NCBI RefSeq assembly: GCF_011492965.1
Contig: NZ_CP045121.1
Location: 1,984,001 to 2,048,000 of the forward strand
Length of the DNA stretch: 64,000 nucleotides
Reading direction: 5' to 3'
Source: Rubrobacter marinus
GTDB taxonomy: Bacteria > Actinomycetota > Rubrobacteria > Rubrobacterales > Rubrobacteraceae
Shown: one piece after another, positions 1 to 11,136 of the stretch
Position numbering within the stretch: the stretch's first letter is position 1
Layout: every line of letters begins with the position of its first letter
Notes under the pieces: generated by a model
What the model was told of the DNA's origin: nothing
Seen by the model: the letters and a program-made list of their open reading frames with translations, nothing else
Database searches by the model: none
Translations under genes and position numbers: made by a program

Positions 1-542
1 CGGTGCCGGACGTGATGGTCGAGGAGAAGGCCGACGAGATGGTCGCCTCGTTCGAGCGGAGCATCCGGTCGCAGGGCATCGAGCCCGAGCAGTACTACCA
101 GCTCGCCGGCGCCAACAAGGACGAGGTCAAGGAGCGCGTCCGCGAGGACGCGGCCGACACCGTCAAGAAGGAGCTCGTGCTCGACGCCGTCGCGGCGGCC
201 GAGGGCATAGGGGCCGACGAGCACGAGGTCTCGCACCAGATCGAGCACATCGCAGAAGACGCCGGGCGCAAGCCCAAGGAGATCGAGAAGACGATGCGCC
301 GCAACGGGACGTACGCGCTTCTCGAAGAGGAGATCGCCCGCTCCCGCGCCCTCGACTTCCTCGTCGAGAACGCGGTCGCCGTGCCGATGCCCGAAGAGGA
401 AGAGGTTTCCGAGGCCGACGAGGGCGGGGAAGAGATCTCCGGTACGGAGGCGTCGGAGCCCGAGGCCGGCGAGGCCCGGGTCGAGGCTACGGTCGAAGCG
501 GGCGAGAGCGGCTCGTCCGAGACCAGCGAAGGAAAGGAATAG
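1..542 (+). CDS. tig: Trigger factor, C-terminal part (gene enters from upstream)
   Basis: Trigger factor is a ribosome-bound chaperone and peptidyl-prolyl isomerase that meets nascent chains at the exit tunnel. Only about 180 C-terminal residues are in the window. They match the helical SurA-like C-terminal domain, opening with [13 protein letters not shown] and followed by alternating charged helices. The last 45 residues are a low-complexity Glu/Ala/Ser tail, common in actinobacterial trigger factors. The reading frame is open to the first base, so the start and the ribosome-binding and PPIase domains lie upstream. The stop is four bases before clpP; tig-clpP-clpX is a classic quality-control operon, which supports the call. 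Confidence 0.93.
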   Translation, partial: VPDVMVEEKADEMVASFERSIRSQGIEPEQYYQLAGANKDEVKERVREDAADTVKKELVLDAVAAAEGIGADEHEVSHQIEHIAEDAGRKPKEIEKTMRRNGTYALLEEEIARSRALDFLVENAVAVPMPEEEEVSEADEGGEEISGTEASEPEAGEARVEATVEAGESGSSETSEGKE

Positions 543-546
543 CAGC

Positions 547-1146
547 ATGAGTTACGACATAAACAACGTGATCCCCTACGTAATCGAGCAGAGCCCGCGG
601 GGGGAGCGGGCGATGGACATCTACTCCAGGTTGCTGAAGGACAGGATCATCTTCCTCGGCACCCCGGTGGACGACCAGGTGGCGAACGCGATCATGGCGC
701 AGCTTCTGCACCTCGAGAGCGAGGACCCGGACCAGGACATCAACATTTACATCAACTCCCCGGGCGGCAGCGTCACGGCGGGGCTGGCGATCTACGACAC
801 GATGCGCTTCGTGAAGCCGGACATCGTGACCACGGCGCTGGGGATGGCCGCCTCGATGGGCGCCTTCCTGCTCGCGGCCGGGACGAAGGGCAAGCGGAAC
901 GCGCTGCCGAACACGCGGGTGCTGCTGCACCAGCCGAGCATCGGCGGTCTCGCCGGGCAGGCGTCCGACGTGCAGATCCACGCCGAGGAGCTCATCAGGA
1001 CGAAGCGCCGCCTGAACGAGATCCTGGCCGAGAACACCGGCCAGCCGTACGAGAAGATCGAGCGCGACACCGATCGCGACTACATCCTCGGGGCCGAAGA
1101 GTCCATCGAGTACGGCGTTATCGACAACATCGTCCAGCAGCACTAG
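547..1146 (+). CDS. clpP: ATP-dependent Clp protease proteolytic subunit
   Basis: ClpP is the serine peptidase that forms a barrel of two heptamers and degrades substrates unfolded by ClpX or ClpC in the cytoplasm. The 199-residue product is full length. The catalytic triad is visible: Ser103 in GMAASMGA, His128 in LLHQPSIGG and Asp178 in ERDTDRD. The ATG start follows a GGAA-type ribosome site at the end of tig. Its partner clpX starts 73 bases downstream, so the protease and its unfoldase are probably co-transcribed. Actinobacteria often carry two clpP genes; only one is in this window. No frame errors are seen. Confidence 0.97.
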   Translation: MSYDINNVIPYVIEQSPRGERAMDIYSRLLKDRIIFLGTPVDDQVANAIMAQLLHLESEDPDQDINIYINSPGGSVTAGLAIYDTMRFVKPDIVTTALGMAASMGAFLLAAGTKGKRNALPNTRVLLHQPSIGGLAGQASDVQIHAEELIRTKRRLNEILAENTGQPYEKIERDTDRDYILGAEESIEYGVIDNIVQQH

Positions 1147-1219
1147 GGACGAAGCGACTAGCGGATGAAGACGCCGGGTAAAGCCGTAGCGGCAACGTAC
1201 AGGGGGAGGGCCTAAACGT

Positions 1220-2476
<1,257 letters not shown>

Positions 2477-2491
2477 GGGCGTAAAGGTCAG

Positions 2492-5042
2492 TTGAACCAG
2501 GCGGAGATCCCCAAGACCTACGACCCGAAGGCCGTCGAGGGCCGCATCTACGAGGAGTGGGAGCGCTCCGGCGCCTTCGACGCCGAGCCGAACCCCGAGA
2601 AGGAGCCGTACTGCGTCGTCCTGCCCCCGCCGAACGTGACGGGGGCGCTCCACATGGGCCACGCCCTGAACGGCGCGATCCAGGACACCCTGATCCGCCG
2701 GGCCCGCATGAAGGGCTACGAGGCCCTCTGGCTCCCCGGCGTCGACCACGCCTCCATCGCGCTCCAGAACGTCGTCGAGCGCAAGCTCGTGCGGGAGGAG
2801 GGCAAGACCCGCTGGGACGTCGGCAGGGAGCGGTTCCTGGAGCTCTGCCAGGAGTTCGCCCAGGAGTCGCGCTCCCAGATTCTCGGCCAGATGAAGCGGC
2901 TCGGGGCCTCCGCCGACTGGCGGCGCCTCCGGTACACGATGGACGAGGGCTACCAGGACGCCGTCGCGGAGGCGTTCGTCGAACTGTACGACGCCGGGCT
3001 TCTTTACAAGGGAGCGCGCATCACCAACTGGTGCCCGCGCGACCGAAGCGCCATCAGCGACCTCGAGGTCAACTACGAGGAGGTGGCGGGCAAGCTCTAC
3101 GGGGTGCGCTACCCCTTCGTCGACGGCGGGGGCCCCGGTCCCGACGGCAACGACTACGTCCAGGTCTTCACGACGCGGCCGGAGACGCTGCTCGGCGATG
3201 TGGCGCTCGTCGCCAACCCGGACGACGATCGGTACAAGGGCCTCTTCGGACGTAGGGTGATGGTGCCGTTCGTGGGGCGCGAGGTCGAGGTGCTCTCGGA
3301 CTCCTACGTAGACCCGGCGTTCGGGACAGGTGTGCTGAAGGTGACGCCCGCGCACGACCCGAACGACTTCGAGATCGGGGAGCGCCACGGGCTCGAGCCC
3401 GTGAACGTCCTCAACCCGGACGGCACGATCAACGAGAACGGCGGGCCTTTCGAGGGGATGACACGCGAGGACGCGCGGGTGGAGATCGCGCGCCGCCTCG
3501 ACGCCGAGGGGCTGCTCGGGGAGGTCAAGCAGCACACCCACCGCGTCGGGCACTGCGACCGCTGCGGGGCCGTCATCGAGCCCTGGCTCTCGGAGCAGTG
3601 GTGGATCTCGATGAGGGAGCTCGCCGAACCCGCCATCCGGGCGCTCCGTGAAGGGAAGATCACGGTCTACCCCGACTCGTGGCGGCGGGAGACCGTGCGG
3701 TGGCTGGAGAACCTGCAGGACTGGAACGTGAGCCGCCAGCTCTGGTGGGGCCACAGGATACCCGTGTGGTACGGCCCCGGCGGCGAGGTCGTCGCGGCGA
3801 AGGAGTCGCCGGGCGAGGGCTGGGAGCAGGACCCGGACATCCTGGACACGTGGTTCAGCAGCGGGCTGTGGCCTTTCGCGACGCTCGGGTGGCCCGTGGA
3901 GACGGAGGACCTCGGGTACTTCTACCCGACGGCGCTCCTCTCTACGGCGCGGGAGATCATGTACCTGTGGGTGGCGCGCATGATCATGACGGGTCTGCGC
4001 TTCCGCGGGGACGTGCCGTTCGAGAAGATCAACGTCCACTCCATCGTGCTCGCCGAGGACGGGACGAAGATGAGCAAGTCGAAGGGGAACACCATCAACC
4101 CCCTCGAGCTCTTCGACGAGTATGGCACGGACGCGGTCCGCTTCGGGCTCCTCTACCAGTCCTCGACGCAGGACTTCGCCTACTCTTACGAGCGGGCGAA
4201 CATGGGGCGCTCCTTCGTCACGAAGCTGTGGAACGTGACGCGTTTCGTCGCCGGGTACGAGGCTAAGGACGCAGCGGGGGAAGCTTCGGCGTCGGACCGT
4301 TGGATCCTCCACTCCTTCAACGAGACGGTGCGCGAATACGACCGCTTCCTGGAGGAGTGTGAGTTCTCCGAGGCGATGCGCCTCGTCTACGACTTCGCCT
4401 GGCACCGTTTCGCGGACTGGTACGTCGAGATAGCGAAGGCCGCGCCCTCCGCCGAGACCCCACGCATACTTCGGGAGGTCCTCGGCGGGATCCTGCGCCT
4501 CCTCCACCCCGTCATGCCGTTCGCGACGGAGGAGATGAACCGGGTCCTGGGGGGCGAGGAGATGCTCGTGAGGGCACGGTTCCCCGCTTCGATCCCTCGC
4601 TGGAGGACCCTGCGGCGGCCCGCCACATCGACCTCACGCGCGCCGCGATCACGGCCGTGCGCTCCTTCCGGTCCGAGGGCAAGGTGGAGGGCGAGCTTAC
4701 GGGGCTCGCCCCGAGGGCATCGACGAGCGGGTGTTCTCCGCGCTGGCGGGCGTCAGGCTCGTCGACGAGGTCGACGGCTCGGAGCGCAGGGCGGCGCTCG
4801 CGGCCGGCGAGGGCGTCGTCGAGATCGTGCTCTCCGAAGAGCTCCGTCTCGGGGAGATCACGCGCCTGGAGAAGGAGATCAAGCGGGTCGAGGGCGAGGT
4901 CAAGCGCGCGGAGGGCAAGCTCTCGAACGCGAGGTTCGTCGACAAGGCTCCCGCCCCGGTGGTCGAGGCCGAGCGGGAGAAGCTTCGCTCGAACGGGAGG
5001 CTGCTCGAGACGCTCCGCTCGCGCCTGGACGACTACCTCTAA
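2492..5042 (+). CDS. valS: Valine--tRNA ligase (two frameshifts near the C-terminus)
   Basis: ValS is a class I synthetase that charges tRNA-Val and edits mischarged threonine. The TTG start follows AAAGG at 2483-2487. The HIGH-type signature HMGH is at residues 54-57 and KMSKS at 526-530, with the CP1 editing insertion between them. The frame breaks at a C run at 4582-4585 and again at 4709-4712; one C restored at each rejoins the sequence to the typical C-terminal coiled-coil arm, which reads [16 protein letters not shown] and ends at the TAA at 5040-5042. Without repair the frame runs on to 5053 with an unrelated Arg-rich tail. About 850 residues when repaired, normal for bacterial ValS. 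Confidence 0.95.
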
Positions 5043-5049
5043 GCCAGGC

Positions 5050-6296
5050 GTGAGACCGGCCGCTCCCACGGCATACGAGGCGGTCTGCGAAGAGCTCGAC
5101 CGCCGCCGCCGCATCGCCCTGGGCTTCGAGCGCATCGAGGCCCTGATCTCCCTCCTCGGCGACCCGCACCGCGCCCTCCGCGTCGCGCAGGTGGTCGGCA
5201 CGAACGGCAAGGGCACGACGGCCAGCGCTCTCGCGGCAGCGCTCGAAGCCGCGGGCCATCCCGCCGGCGCCTTCCTCTCGCCCCACGTCCTCTCCTACAC
5301 GGAGCGCGTGATGGTCGGGGGCGTCCCCGTCTCCGAGGGGGAGTTCGCCTCCGCGATGGCCGGGGTCATGGAGGTCGCCGATTGCCACGGCGTCCCCGCG
5401 ACGCAGTTCGAGATCCTCACCGCCGGCGCCCTCGAGATCTTCCGCGACCGCGGCCTCCGGTTCGCCGTCCTCGAGGCCGGGCTCGGGGCGCGACACGACG
5501 CGACGACCGCGGCGCCCGCCGAGGTCGTGGTCCTCACCAACGTCGGCCTCGACCACGCCGAATATCTGGGCGGCACGGTCGAGGAGATAGCCGCCGAGAA
5601 GCTGGCGAGCGTCCGCCCGGGCTCGACGCTCGTGCTCGGGACGGACGACGGGCGAGTGGTACGGCTGGCCCGGGAGACGTGCGAGCGAGTTGGGGCGAGC
5701 CTCGTGGAGCTTACGGACGACCGCGTGGGAGACTCCGCGACCGCCGATCTTCCGACGCACCTCGCACGAAACGCGCGGCTCGGCATGCGGGCCGCGGAGG
5801 TGCTGCTCGGGCGGCCCCTGGCGGAAGAGGAGCGAGGTCTGGCGGCGCGTGGGGCGCGGCTCCCGGCGCGCTTCGAGGAGTTCGAGGTCGGCGGGGCGCG
5901 GGTGGTGGTGGACGGGGGGCACAACCCGGAGGGGCTCGCGGCGACGCTCTCCGCGGTCCGGGCGCGGTTCGGCGGGCGGCGGCTTACGGTCGTCTTCGGC
6001 GCCTTGCAGGACAAGGACGTCGTGAGTATGCTCCGGGCCGTCGAGGAGCAGGCCGATGGACTGGTGCTGACCCGCCCCCGCGGCTCCGGCGGCCGGGCCG
6101 TCGGGCCGGAGGAGCTGGTGCGGAGGTACGATCCGAGGGATAGGGCGGGGGGGAGCGCCGCGGTCTTCGAGAGCCCCTCGGACGCTCTGGAGGCGGCCGT
6201 CGGGAGGCGGGCCGCGAAGACGGGGTGGTGTTGGTGACGGGCTCGCTGTATACGGCGGCGGGCGTGCTCGGCGTGTTGCGCGGGGAGGGATCTTGA
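5050..6296 (+). CDS. folC: Folylpolyglutamate synthase / dihydrofolate synthase (one frameshift)
   Basis: FolC joins glutamate to dihydropteroate or to folates, using ATP, in a Mur-ligase fold. The P-loop GTNGKGTT is at about residues 50-57, followed by SPHVLSYTERV and later the VVVDGGHNPEG motif typical of the family. The GTG start lies eight bases after the valS stop, the common valS-folC arrangement. The frame breaks near 6206; one extra G there restores the usual ending DGVVLVTGSLYTAAGVL and the stop TGA at 6294-6296. Without it the frame ends at 6237, short of the last motif. About 415 residues when repaired. The stop overlaps the TTG of the next small gene. Confidence 0.93.
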
Positions 6297-6391
6297 CTAG
6301 CGGGATCTGGAAGCTGCTCGGGCTGCTGGCGGTCGTCGCGGTGGTCTCGTTCGTGCTCGGGTTCTTCGTGGTGTCGAGGTTCGTGGGGTGA
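6293..6391 (+). CDS. 32-residue single-pass membrane microprotein, function unknown
   Basis: Not a recognised family. The 32-codon frame starts with TTG overlapping the folC stop (TTGA) and ends with TGA overlapping the GTG of the next gene (GTGA), so it would be translationally coupled on both sides. The product has a short polar start, MTSGIWK, then one hydrophobic stretch of Leu, Val, Ala and Phe of about 20 residues, and a short tail SRFVG with one Arg. This is the shape of a single transmembrane helix. The exact fit between two coupled genes is the main evidence that it is real; it could also be a coupling leader. Function may relate to the zinc-ribbon membrane protein it abuts. Confidence 0.6.
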   Translation: MTSGIWKLLGLLAVVAVVSFVLGFFVVSRFVG

Positions 6392-6873
6392 GCGCGGTCC
6401 TGTTGCAGACGGACGGGGACCCGTTCCAGGTCGTAAACGACTTTCTGGGCAGCCCGCTCTTGACGCTCGGGCTGCGCCTCGTCGCGCTGTTCTTCGCGAT
6501 CCTGTGGCTCGCGCTCGTCTACTGGACCTTCACCGACGCCGACCGGCGCGGGGCGATGCGCTGGTACTGGGGGGCCGTCGCGCTCATCTTCCCGTTTATA
6601 GGGACCTTGATCTACGTTATAGTGCGTCCTCCCGAGTACGTGGCGGAATCCCGGGAGCGCGAGCTGGAGCTCGCGGTCCTGGAGCGGGAGCTCAAGCATC
6701 GGGTCAACCTGTGTCCCAACTGCGGTTCCGTGGTGGAGAGCGATTATCTGCTCTGCCCCGAGTGCAACTGGGACCTGAAGAGGCCCTGCGAGAACTGCTC
6801 GCGGCCGCTGCAACTCGAGTGGGCCACCTGCCCGTACTGCGCGACGGCGCAGAAAAAGAAAGTCGACTGGTAG
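6388..6873 (+). CDS. Membrane protein with two transmembrane helices and a double zinc ribbon
   Basis: Unknown function. The 161-residue product has two hydrophobic segments, at about residues 27-47 (LALVYWTF region) and 57-77 (WYWGAVALIFPF region), separated by a short charged loop TDADRRGAMR. A charged helix follows, and then four CxxC knuckles, CPNC, CPEC, CENC and CPYC, forming two zinc ribbons of the DZANK type, and a basic end KKKVDW. The zinc part should face the cytoplasm. The GTG start overlaps the microprotein stop. Ribbons of this kind usually bind protein or RNA rather than catalyse. It sits between folC and ndk, which gives no clear role. Confidence 0.8.
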   Translation: MSAVLLQTDGDPFQVVNDFLGSPLLTLGLRLVALFFAILWLALVYWTFTDADRRGAMRWYWGAVALIFPFIGTLIYVIVRPPEYVAESRERELELAVLERELKHRVNLCPNCGSVVESDYLLCPECNWDLKRPCENCSRPLQLEWATCPYCATAQKKKVDW

Positions 6874-6897
6874 AGACGGAAGAAGGAGCGTAGAACC

Positions 6898-7305
6898 ATG
6901 GAACAGACCCTCGTGCTCGTGAAGGGCGACGGCGTCCGGCGGCGTTTGATAGGCGAGATCGTGAGGCGCATAGAGGCGAAGGGCCTCGACATACGCGCGA
7001 TGCAGCTTATGGACGTGAGCCGCGAGCTCGCGGAGGAGCACTACGCCGAGCACCGCGAGAAGCCCTTCTTCGGCGAGCTCGTGGACTTCATCACCTCGAC
7101 GCCCGTCGTCGCGATGAGGATCGAGGGCGAGGGCGCCATAGCGGTCGTCCGTCGCCTCATGGGCTCGACGAACCCGGCCGAGGCGCCCCCCGGCACCATC
7201 CGCGGCGACCTGGCCCTGAGCCTCCCCGACAACCTCGTGCACGGCTCCGACTCGCCGGAGAGCGCCCAGAGGGAGCTCGGCCTCTTCTTCGGCGGCAAGA
7301 TCTAG
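6898..7305 (+). CDS. ndk: Nucleoside diphosphate kinase
   Basis: Ndk moves the gamma phosphate between nucleoside triphosphates and diphosphates through a phospho-histidine. His115 in [12 protein letters not shown] is the phosphorylated residue, and [13 protein letters not shown] is the usual nucleotide-site segment. The 135-residue length is normal. The ATG follows AAGGAG at 6883-6888. One oddity is the N-terminal motif LVKGDGV: most family members have KPDGV or KPDAV, so a nearly invariant proline is glycine here. The catalytic His and its surroundings are intact, so activity is expected. Confidence 0.96.
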   Translation: MEQTLVLVKGDGVRRRLIGEIVRRIEAKGLDIRAMQLMDVSRELAEEHYAEHREKPFFGELVDFITSTPVVAMRIEGEGAIAVVRRLMGSTNPAEAPPGTIRGDLALSLPDNLVHGSDSPESAQRELGLFFGGKI

Positions 7306-7311
7306 GGCTCC

Positions 7312-7893
7312 GTGCAGTTCGTCCTCGCCTCGGAGTCCGCCCGCCGCGTCGACCTGTTGCGCATGGTCGGCTACGACTTCGTCGGGCGTAAGAGCGGCTT
7401 CCCGGAGGTCTCCCTCTCCGACCCCGCCGAGACGGCCGTGCAGAACGCCAGGGGCAAGGCGCTCGCGGTCGCGGAGGGGCCGGGCGCCTCCGCCGGCACC
7501 GTGGTGCTCGCCGCCGACACGGTGGTCTACGTGCCGGGCTCGGGCGAGGTCCTGGGCCAGGCGAAGAGCGAGGGCGACGTGCGGCGCATGCTCGGCCTCC
7601 TCGAAGGGCGCGAGCACGAGGTCTACTCGGGGGTGGCGGTCGTCGGCGGCGATGGGGACGGCGTCTCCGTCGAGAGCGTCAGGACCCGCGTGCGCATGCG
7701 CGGGCTCTCCGAGCCCGAGCTTCTGGCCTACGCGAGGCTCGGGGAGGGGGTGGGGAAGGCCGGCGGATACGCCATACAGGGCACGGCGGCGCTCTTCGTG
7801 GAGGGGATCGAGGGCGACTACACCAACGTCGTCGGGCTCCCGCTCTCCACGACGAGCCGCATGCTGGAGGAGCACGGGGTACGCTGGTACTAG
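7312..7893 (+). CDS. maf: Maf-like nucleotide pyrophosphatase
   Basis: Maf proteins hydrolyse non-canonical or surplus nucleoside triphosphates to monophosphates and pyrophosphate and have been linked to septum control. The start motif [10 protein letters not shown] corresponds to the family SxSPRR loop, followed by [10 protein letters not shown] and the C-terminal [10 protein letters not shown]. At 193 residues the length is typical. The GTG start lies six bases after the ndk stop with no strong ribosome site, suggesting coupling. Which Maf subtype (dTTP/UTP or m7GTP) cannot be decided by eye. It precedes radC and mreB, the usual maf-radC-mreB order. Confidence 0.93.
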   Translation: MQFVLASESARRVDLLRMVGYDFVGRKSGFPEVSLSDPAETAVQNARGKALAVAEGPGASAGTVVLAADTVVYVPGSGEVLGQAKSEGDVRRMLGLLEGREHEVYSGVAVVGGDGDGVSVESVRTRVRMRGLSEPELLAYARLGEGVGKAGGYAIQGTAALFVEGIEGDYTNVVGLPLSTTSRMLEEHGVRWY

Positions 7894-7979
7894 TTCATCC
7901 CGACCGGAGGACGCGGTCCCGGGCCGGCCGTCGTATCCTTGTTCCGAGCCGTGGGTCAGCGTAGCGGGAGAGGCCGAGG

Positions 7980-8661
7980 GTGGGGCGCAGGTACACGATA
8001 AAGGACCTCCCGCCGGAGCTCAGGCCCCGCGAACGCCTCCTCGAGGCCGGTCCGGCCGCCCTCTCCGACGGGGAGCTGCTGGGCCTCCTGTTCGGGATCG
8101 GCAGCCGCGAGAAGACCGCCGTCGAGCTCGCGAACGAGGTCATAGGCGAGGCCGGGGGCCTGCACGGGCTCTACGACGTCTCCGTCCACGAGCTCACCAA
8201 GGTCAACGGAATAGGCGAGGCAAAGGCCTGCATAATACTGGCCGCGGTGGAGTTGGGGAGGCGCATCGGGCAGGTTCGCAACCCGGGAAAACCCGTGATA
8301 TCATCGCCGGCGGACGTGGACAGGCTACTGAGGGGGCGCATAGCCAACCTCGACCGGGAGAACTTCGTTGCCGTGCTGCTCAACACCAAAAACGAGGTCA
8401 TCGGGACCCCGTTGATCAGCGTCGGTACGCTCTCCCAGGCGCTCGTCCATCCCGGGAGGTCTTCAAGCCGGCCATCCGGGCGAGTGCGGCGGGCGTGATC
8501 CTGGCGCACAACCACCCCAGCGGCAAGACGGAGGCCAGCCCGGAGGACCGTGAGGTCACGAAGAGGCTTGTGGGGCCGCCGAGATTCTGGGGATCGAGGT
8601 CCTCGACCACGTGATCGTGGGCGACGGGCACTTTAGCATGAAAGAACACGGGATGCTTTGA
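7980..8661 (+). CDS. radC: RadC family JAB-domain protein (two frameshifts)
   Basis: RadC proteins have an N-terminal helix-hairpin-helix region and a C-terminal JAB/MPN metalloprotease-like domain; their role is still debated and the old DNA-repair claim is not well supported. The helix-hairpin-helix part is VNGIGEAKA. The metal motif HNHPSG followed by SPED, and the closing [12 protein letters not shown], are recovered only by restoring one base near 8451-8456 and one G at 8572-8575. The frame as read ends early at 8498. The GTG start is 86 bases after maf, with no clear ribosome site. About 227 residues when repaired, normal for the family. Confidence 0.92.
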
Positions 8662-8703
8662 AGCGGTTCGGGGCTTCCTGCCTGAACGGATGGGGATAGG
8701 GGA

Positions 8704-9729
8704 ATGTTGGGATTGTTCGGAAGGGATGTGGCGATAGACCTCGGCACGGCGAACACGCTGGTGTTCGTGAAGGGGCAGGGGATCGTGCTGTCGGAGCCTT
8801 CGGTGGTGGCCATCGACAACAAGACGGATAAGGTGGTCGCCGTCGGGAGCGCCGCCAAGAGAATGCTCGGCCGCACGCCGGGCAACATCGTTGCCATGCG
8901 TCCCTTGAAGGACGGGGTGATCGCGGACTTCGAGGTGACGGAGAAGATGCTCGCCTACTTTATCCGCAAGACCCAGCCTAGGCGCCGGCTCTTCCGCTCG
9001 CTCGTCGGGCCGCGCGTCGTGGTCTGCGTCCCCTCCGGCGTGACCGGGGTCGAGCTTAGGGCGGTGAAGGAGGCGACGGAGTCGGCCGGGGCGCGCCAGG
9101 CCTTCACCATCGAGGAGCCCCTGGCGGCGGCCATCGGGGCGGGGCTGCCCGTCAACGAGGCCCAGGGCTCTATGATCGTGGACATCGGCGGCGGGACGAG
9201 CGAGGTCGCGGTCATATCCTTGGGCGGCATCGTGACCAAATCCTCCATCCGCATCGCCGGCGACGACATAGACGACGCCATCGGCACGTACATCCAGAAG
9301 GAGTACAAGCTGGCGATAGGGACGCAGACGGCGGAGCAGCTTAAGATCGAGCTCGGCAGCGCGTTCCCGCTCGCCGAGGAGGAGTCGGCGGAGATCCGGG
9401 GGAGGGACCTGGTGACCGGGCTGCCCAAGACCATCGCCATCACCAGCGAGGAGATCCGGGAGGCGATCAGCGTCCCCGTCGAGGCGATCGTAGCGGCGGT
9501 CCGCGACACCCTGGACCGCACGCCCCCCGAGCTCGCGTCGGACATCATGGACCGCGGCATGATCCTCGCCGGCGGCGGGGCCATGCTCAGGCACCTCGAC
9601 GAGCGGCTGCGCCGCGAGACCGGCATCCCCGTGCACGTCTCCGACGACGCGCTGATGTGCGTCGCTATCGGTAGTGGCCGCTCCCTGGAGGAGCTCGAGT
9701 ACTACCGCAGCGCGCTCTCCGCGGGCTAG
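8704..9729 (+). CDS. mreB: Rod shape-determining protein MreB
   Basis: MreB is the bacterial actin that forms membrane-bound filaments guiding lateral wall synthesis. The 341-residue product shows the phosphate-1 loop [12 protein letters not shown] near the start, the phosphate-2 region [19 protein letters not shown] and the adenosine motif [10 protein letters not shown]. The amphipathic N-terminus MLGLFGR fits membrane binding. It heads the cluster mreB-mreC-mreD-rodA. Presence of mreB in a high-GC Gram-positive is notable because many polar-growing actinobacteria have lost it, whereas DivIVA is also encoded in this window. No frame damage is seen. Confidence 0.97.
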   Translation: MLGLFGRDVAIDLGTANTLVFVKGQGIVLSEPSVVAIDNKTDKVVAVGSAAKRMLGRTPGNIVAMRPLKDGVIADFEVTEKMLAYFIRKTQPRRRLFRSLVGPRVVVCVPSGVTGVELRAVKEATESAGARQAFTIEEPLAAAIGAGLPVNEAQGSMIVDIGGGTSEVAVISLGGIVTKSSIRIAGDDIDDAIGTYIQKEYKLAIGTQTAEQLKIELGSAFPLAEEESAEIRGRDLVTGLPKTIAITSEEIREAISVPVEAIVAAVRDTLDRTPPELASDIMDRGMILAGGGAMLRHLDERLRRETGIPVHVSDDALMCVAIGSGRSLEELEYYRSALSAG

Positions 9730-9751
9730 CCCGCGGGTCTGGGGTCCCGTC

Positions 9752-10630
9752 ATGGGTAGAAAAAAGTCCAGCGCCGCAAGCGGTCTCGCGGGCCTCGCCA
9801 TCCTCTGCGTGGCGAGCCTCGTCCTGTTCACGATCTACCTCAAGGAGGACGAGCAGACGGGGCCGCTGCACACGGTGCAGCTCGGGGCCGCCGAGGTGCT
9901 CAGGCCGGTCAGGGGGCTGTTCTCGTTTGTCGGGTCGCCGGTGGCGTCCGCGCGCGACTCCATGGGGAGCGCGTTCAACGCCCGCGAGGAGGAGGCGCTC
10001 CAGCGCCGGGCCCTGGAGAACGAGGAGGAGGCGGCCGAGGCGGCTCGCCTGAGGCAGGAGAACCAGCGGCTGCGCGAGCTCCTCGAGGCCGAGCAGCCCT
10101 CGTTCGAGTACGCGCCGCTCGCCCACGTGGTCGCGCCGGTCGGGGGCCAGCTCACCAAGCGCATCCAGATCAACGTCGGGAGCGAGGATGGGGTGAGGCA
10201 GGAGCAGCCGGTCGTCGTCGGGGAGAACGTCCTCGTCGGGCGCACGACGAAGATGGTCACGCCGCACACCGCCGAGGTCATCCTCGTCACCAGCCAGGAC
10301 TTCGCGGCCGGGGTCCGGATGGTGCCGCCCGACGCCCCCGAGGAGCCGCCGGAGGGCGAGGCTCCTTACGGGCAGGGGATGCTCAAGACCGGCTGGGAGG
10401 GCTACCTCGGCGTGGACTACGTGGACCTGAACGCCAGGGTGGAGAAGGGCGACTTCGTGGTGACGAGCGGCCGGAGCGAGGACAGGCTGTCCATCTACCC
10501 GCCGGGGCTCCTCGTGGGGACCGTCGAGTCCGTAAGCTCGCAGGACATAAACCAGTTCCAGAACATCACCGTCACCCCCGCAGTGCGCCCCAGCGACCTG
10601 CAGGAGGTGCGGGTGATCACGGGTTGGTAG
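9752..10630 (+). CDS. mreC: Rod shape-determining protein MreC
   Basis: MreC is the bitopic membrane protein that links MreB to the extracellular wall synthases. The ATG at 9752 gives 292 residues: a basic start MGRKKSS, one transmembrane helix at about residues 11-30, a coiled coil rich in Glu, Ala and Arg at about 75-110, then the beta-barrel periplasmic domain with NVGSEDGV and the late motif DFVVTSG. It starts 22 bases after mreB and overlaps mreD by seven bases. An Ala/Glu/Pro-rich insertion around DAPEEPPEGEA lies inside the barrel region. Confidence 0.95.
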   Translation: MGRKKSSAASGLAGLAILCVASLVLFTIYLKEDEQTGPLHTVQLGAAEVLRPVRGLFSFVGSPVASARDSMGSAFNAREEEALQRRALENEEEAAEAARLRQENQRLRELLEAEQPSFEYAPLAHVVAPVGGQLTKRIQINVGSEDGVRQEQPVVVGENVLVGRTTKMVTPHTAEVILVTSQDFAAGVRMVPPDAPEEPPEGEAPYGQGMLKTGWEGYLGVDYVDLNARVEKGDFVVTSGRSEDRLSIYPPGLLVGTVESVSSQDINQFQNITVTPAVRPSDLQEVRVITGW

Positions 10631-11136
10631 GTGGCGCCTCCATCGTCCGGGCGGCGGTCCTCGTCGGGGTCGCGGCGGTCCTCGAAGCGGCGCTCTCGCC
10701 GCTCTTGACCTTCGGCTGGGTGGGGCCGAGGTTCGCGATCATAGGCATCCTGGTCGCGACGAGCGGCCAGCGCGACCTGCAGGCGCTCCTCCTGGGGTTC
10801 TTCGGGGGCATCCTCACGGACGCCCTCGCGGCCGGCACCGGCATCTTCGGGGTCGGCGCCCTCGGCGGGCTCGCGGCGGCGGCGATCTCCATGCGCGCCT
10901 CGGGCCGCAAGGGCGACTCGAGGGCTATTCTCGCGCTGTGCACGGTGGTCGCGGTGGCCGTCTACGACCTCGTCGGCCTCGTCGCGCTCTCCCTCGCGGG
11001 CGCGGGCGGGCCGTCGTTTCTGGCTTACGCCTTCGGCGGTATACTGCCTGACGCCCTGCTCAACGGGGTGCTGGCGTACCTCGTGGGGGCGTGGCTGTTC
11101 AAGATCGTAACGAAGGATGGGGGCAAAGCGGCTTGA
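10624..11136 (+). CDS. mreD: Rod shape-determining protein MreD
   Basis: MreD is a small polytopic membrane protein of the elongasome. The 170-residue product is almost all hydrophobic, with about five transmembrane segments and little conserved sequence; identity rests on size, topology and position between mreC and rodA. The TTG start overlaps the mreC stop. A glycine-rich segment with TDALAAGTGIFG fits the MreD family. The stop overlaps the TTG of rodA as TTGA, so translation of the pair is probably coupled. Confidence 0.88.
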   Translation: MVGGASIVRAAVLVGVAAVLEAALSPLLTFGWVGPRFAIIGILVATSGQRDLQALLLGFFGGILTDALAAGTGIFGVGALGGLAAAAISMRASGRKGDSRAILALCTVVAVAVYDLVGLVALSLAGAGGPSFLAYAFGGILPDALLNGVLAYLVGAWLFKIVTKDGGKAA

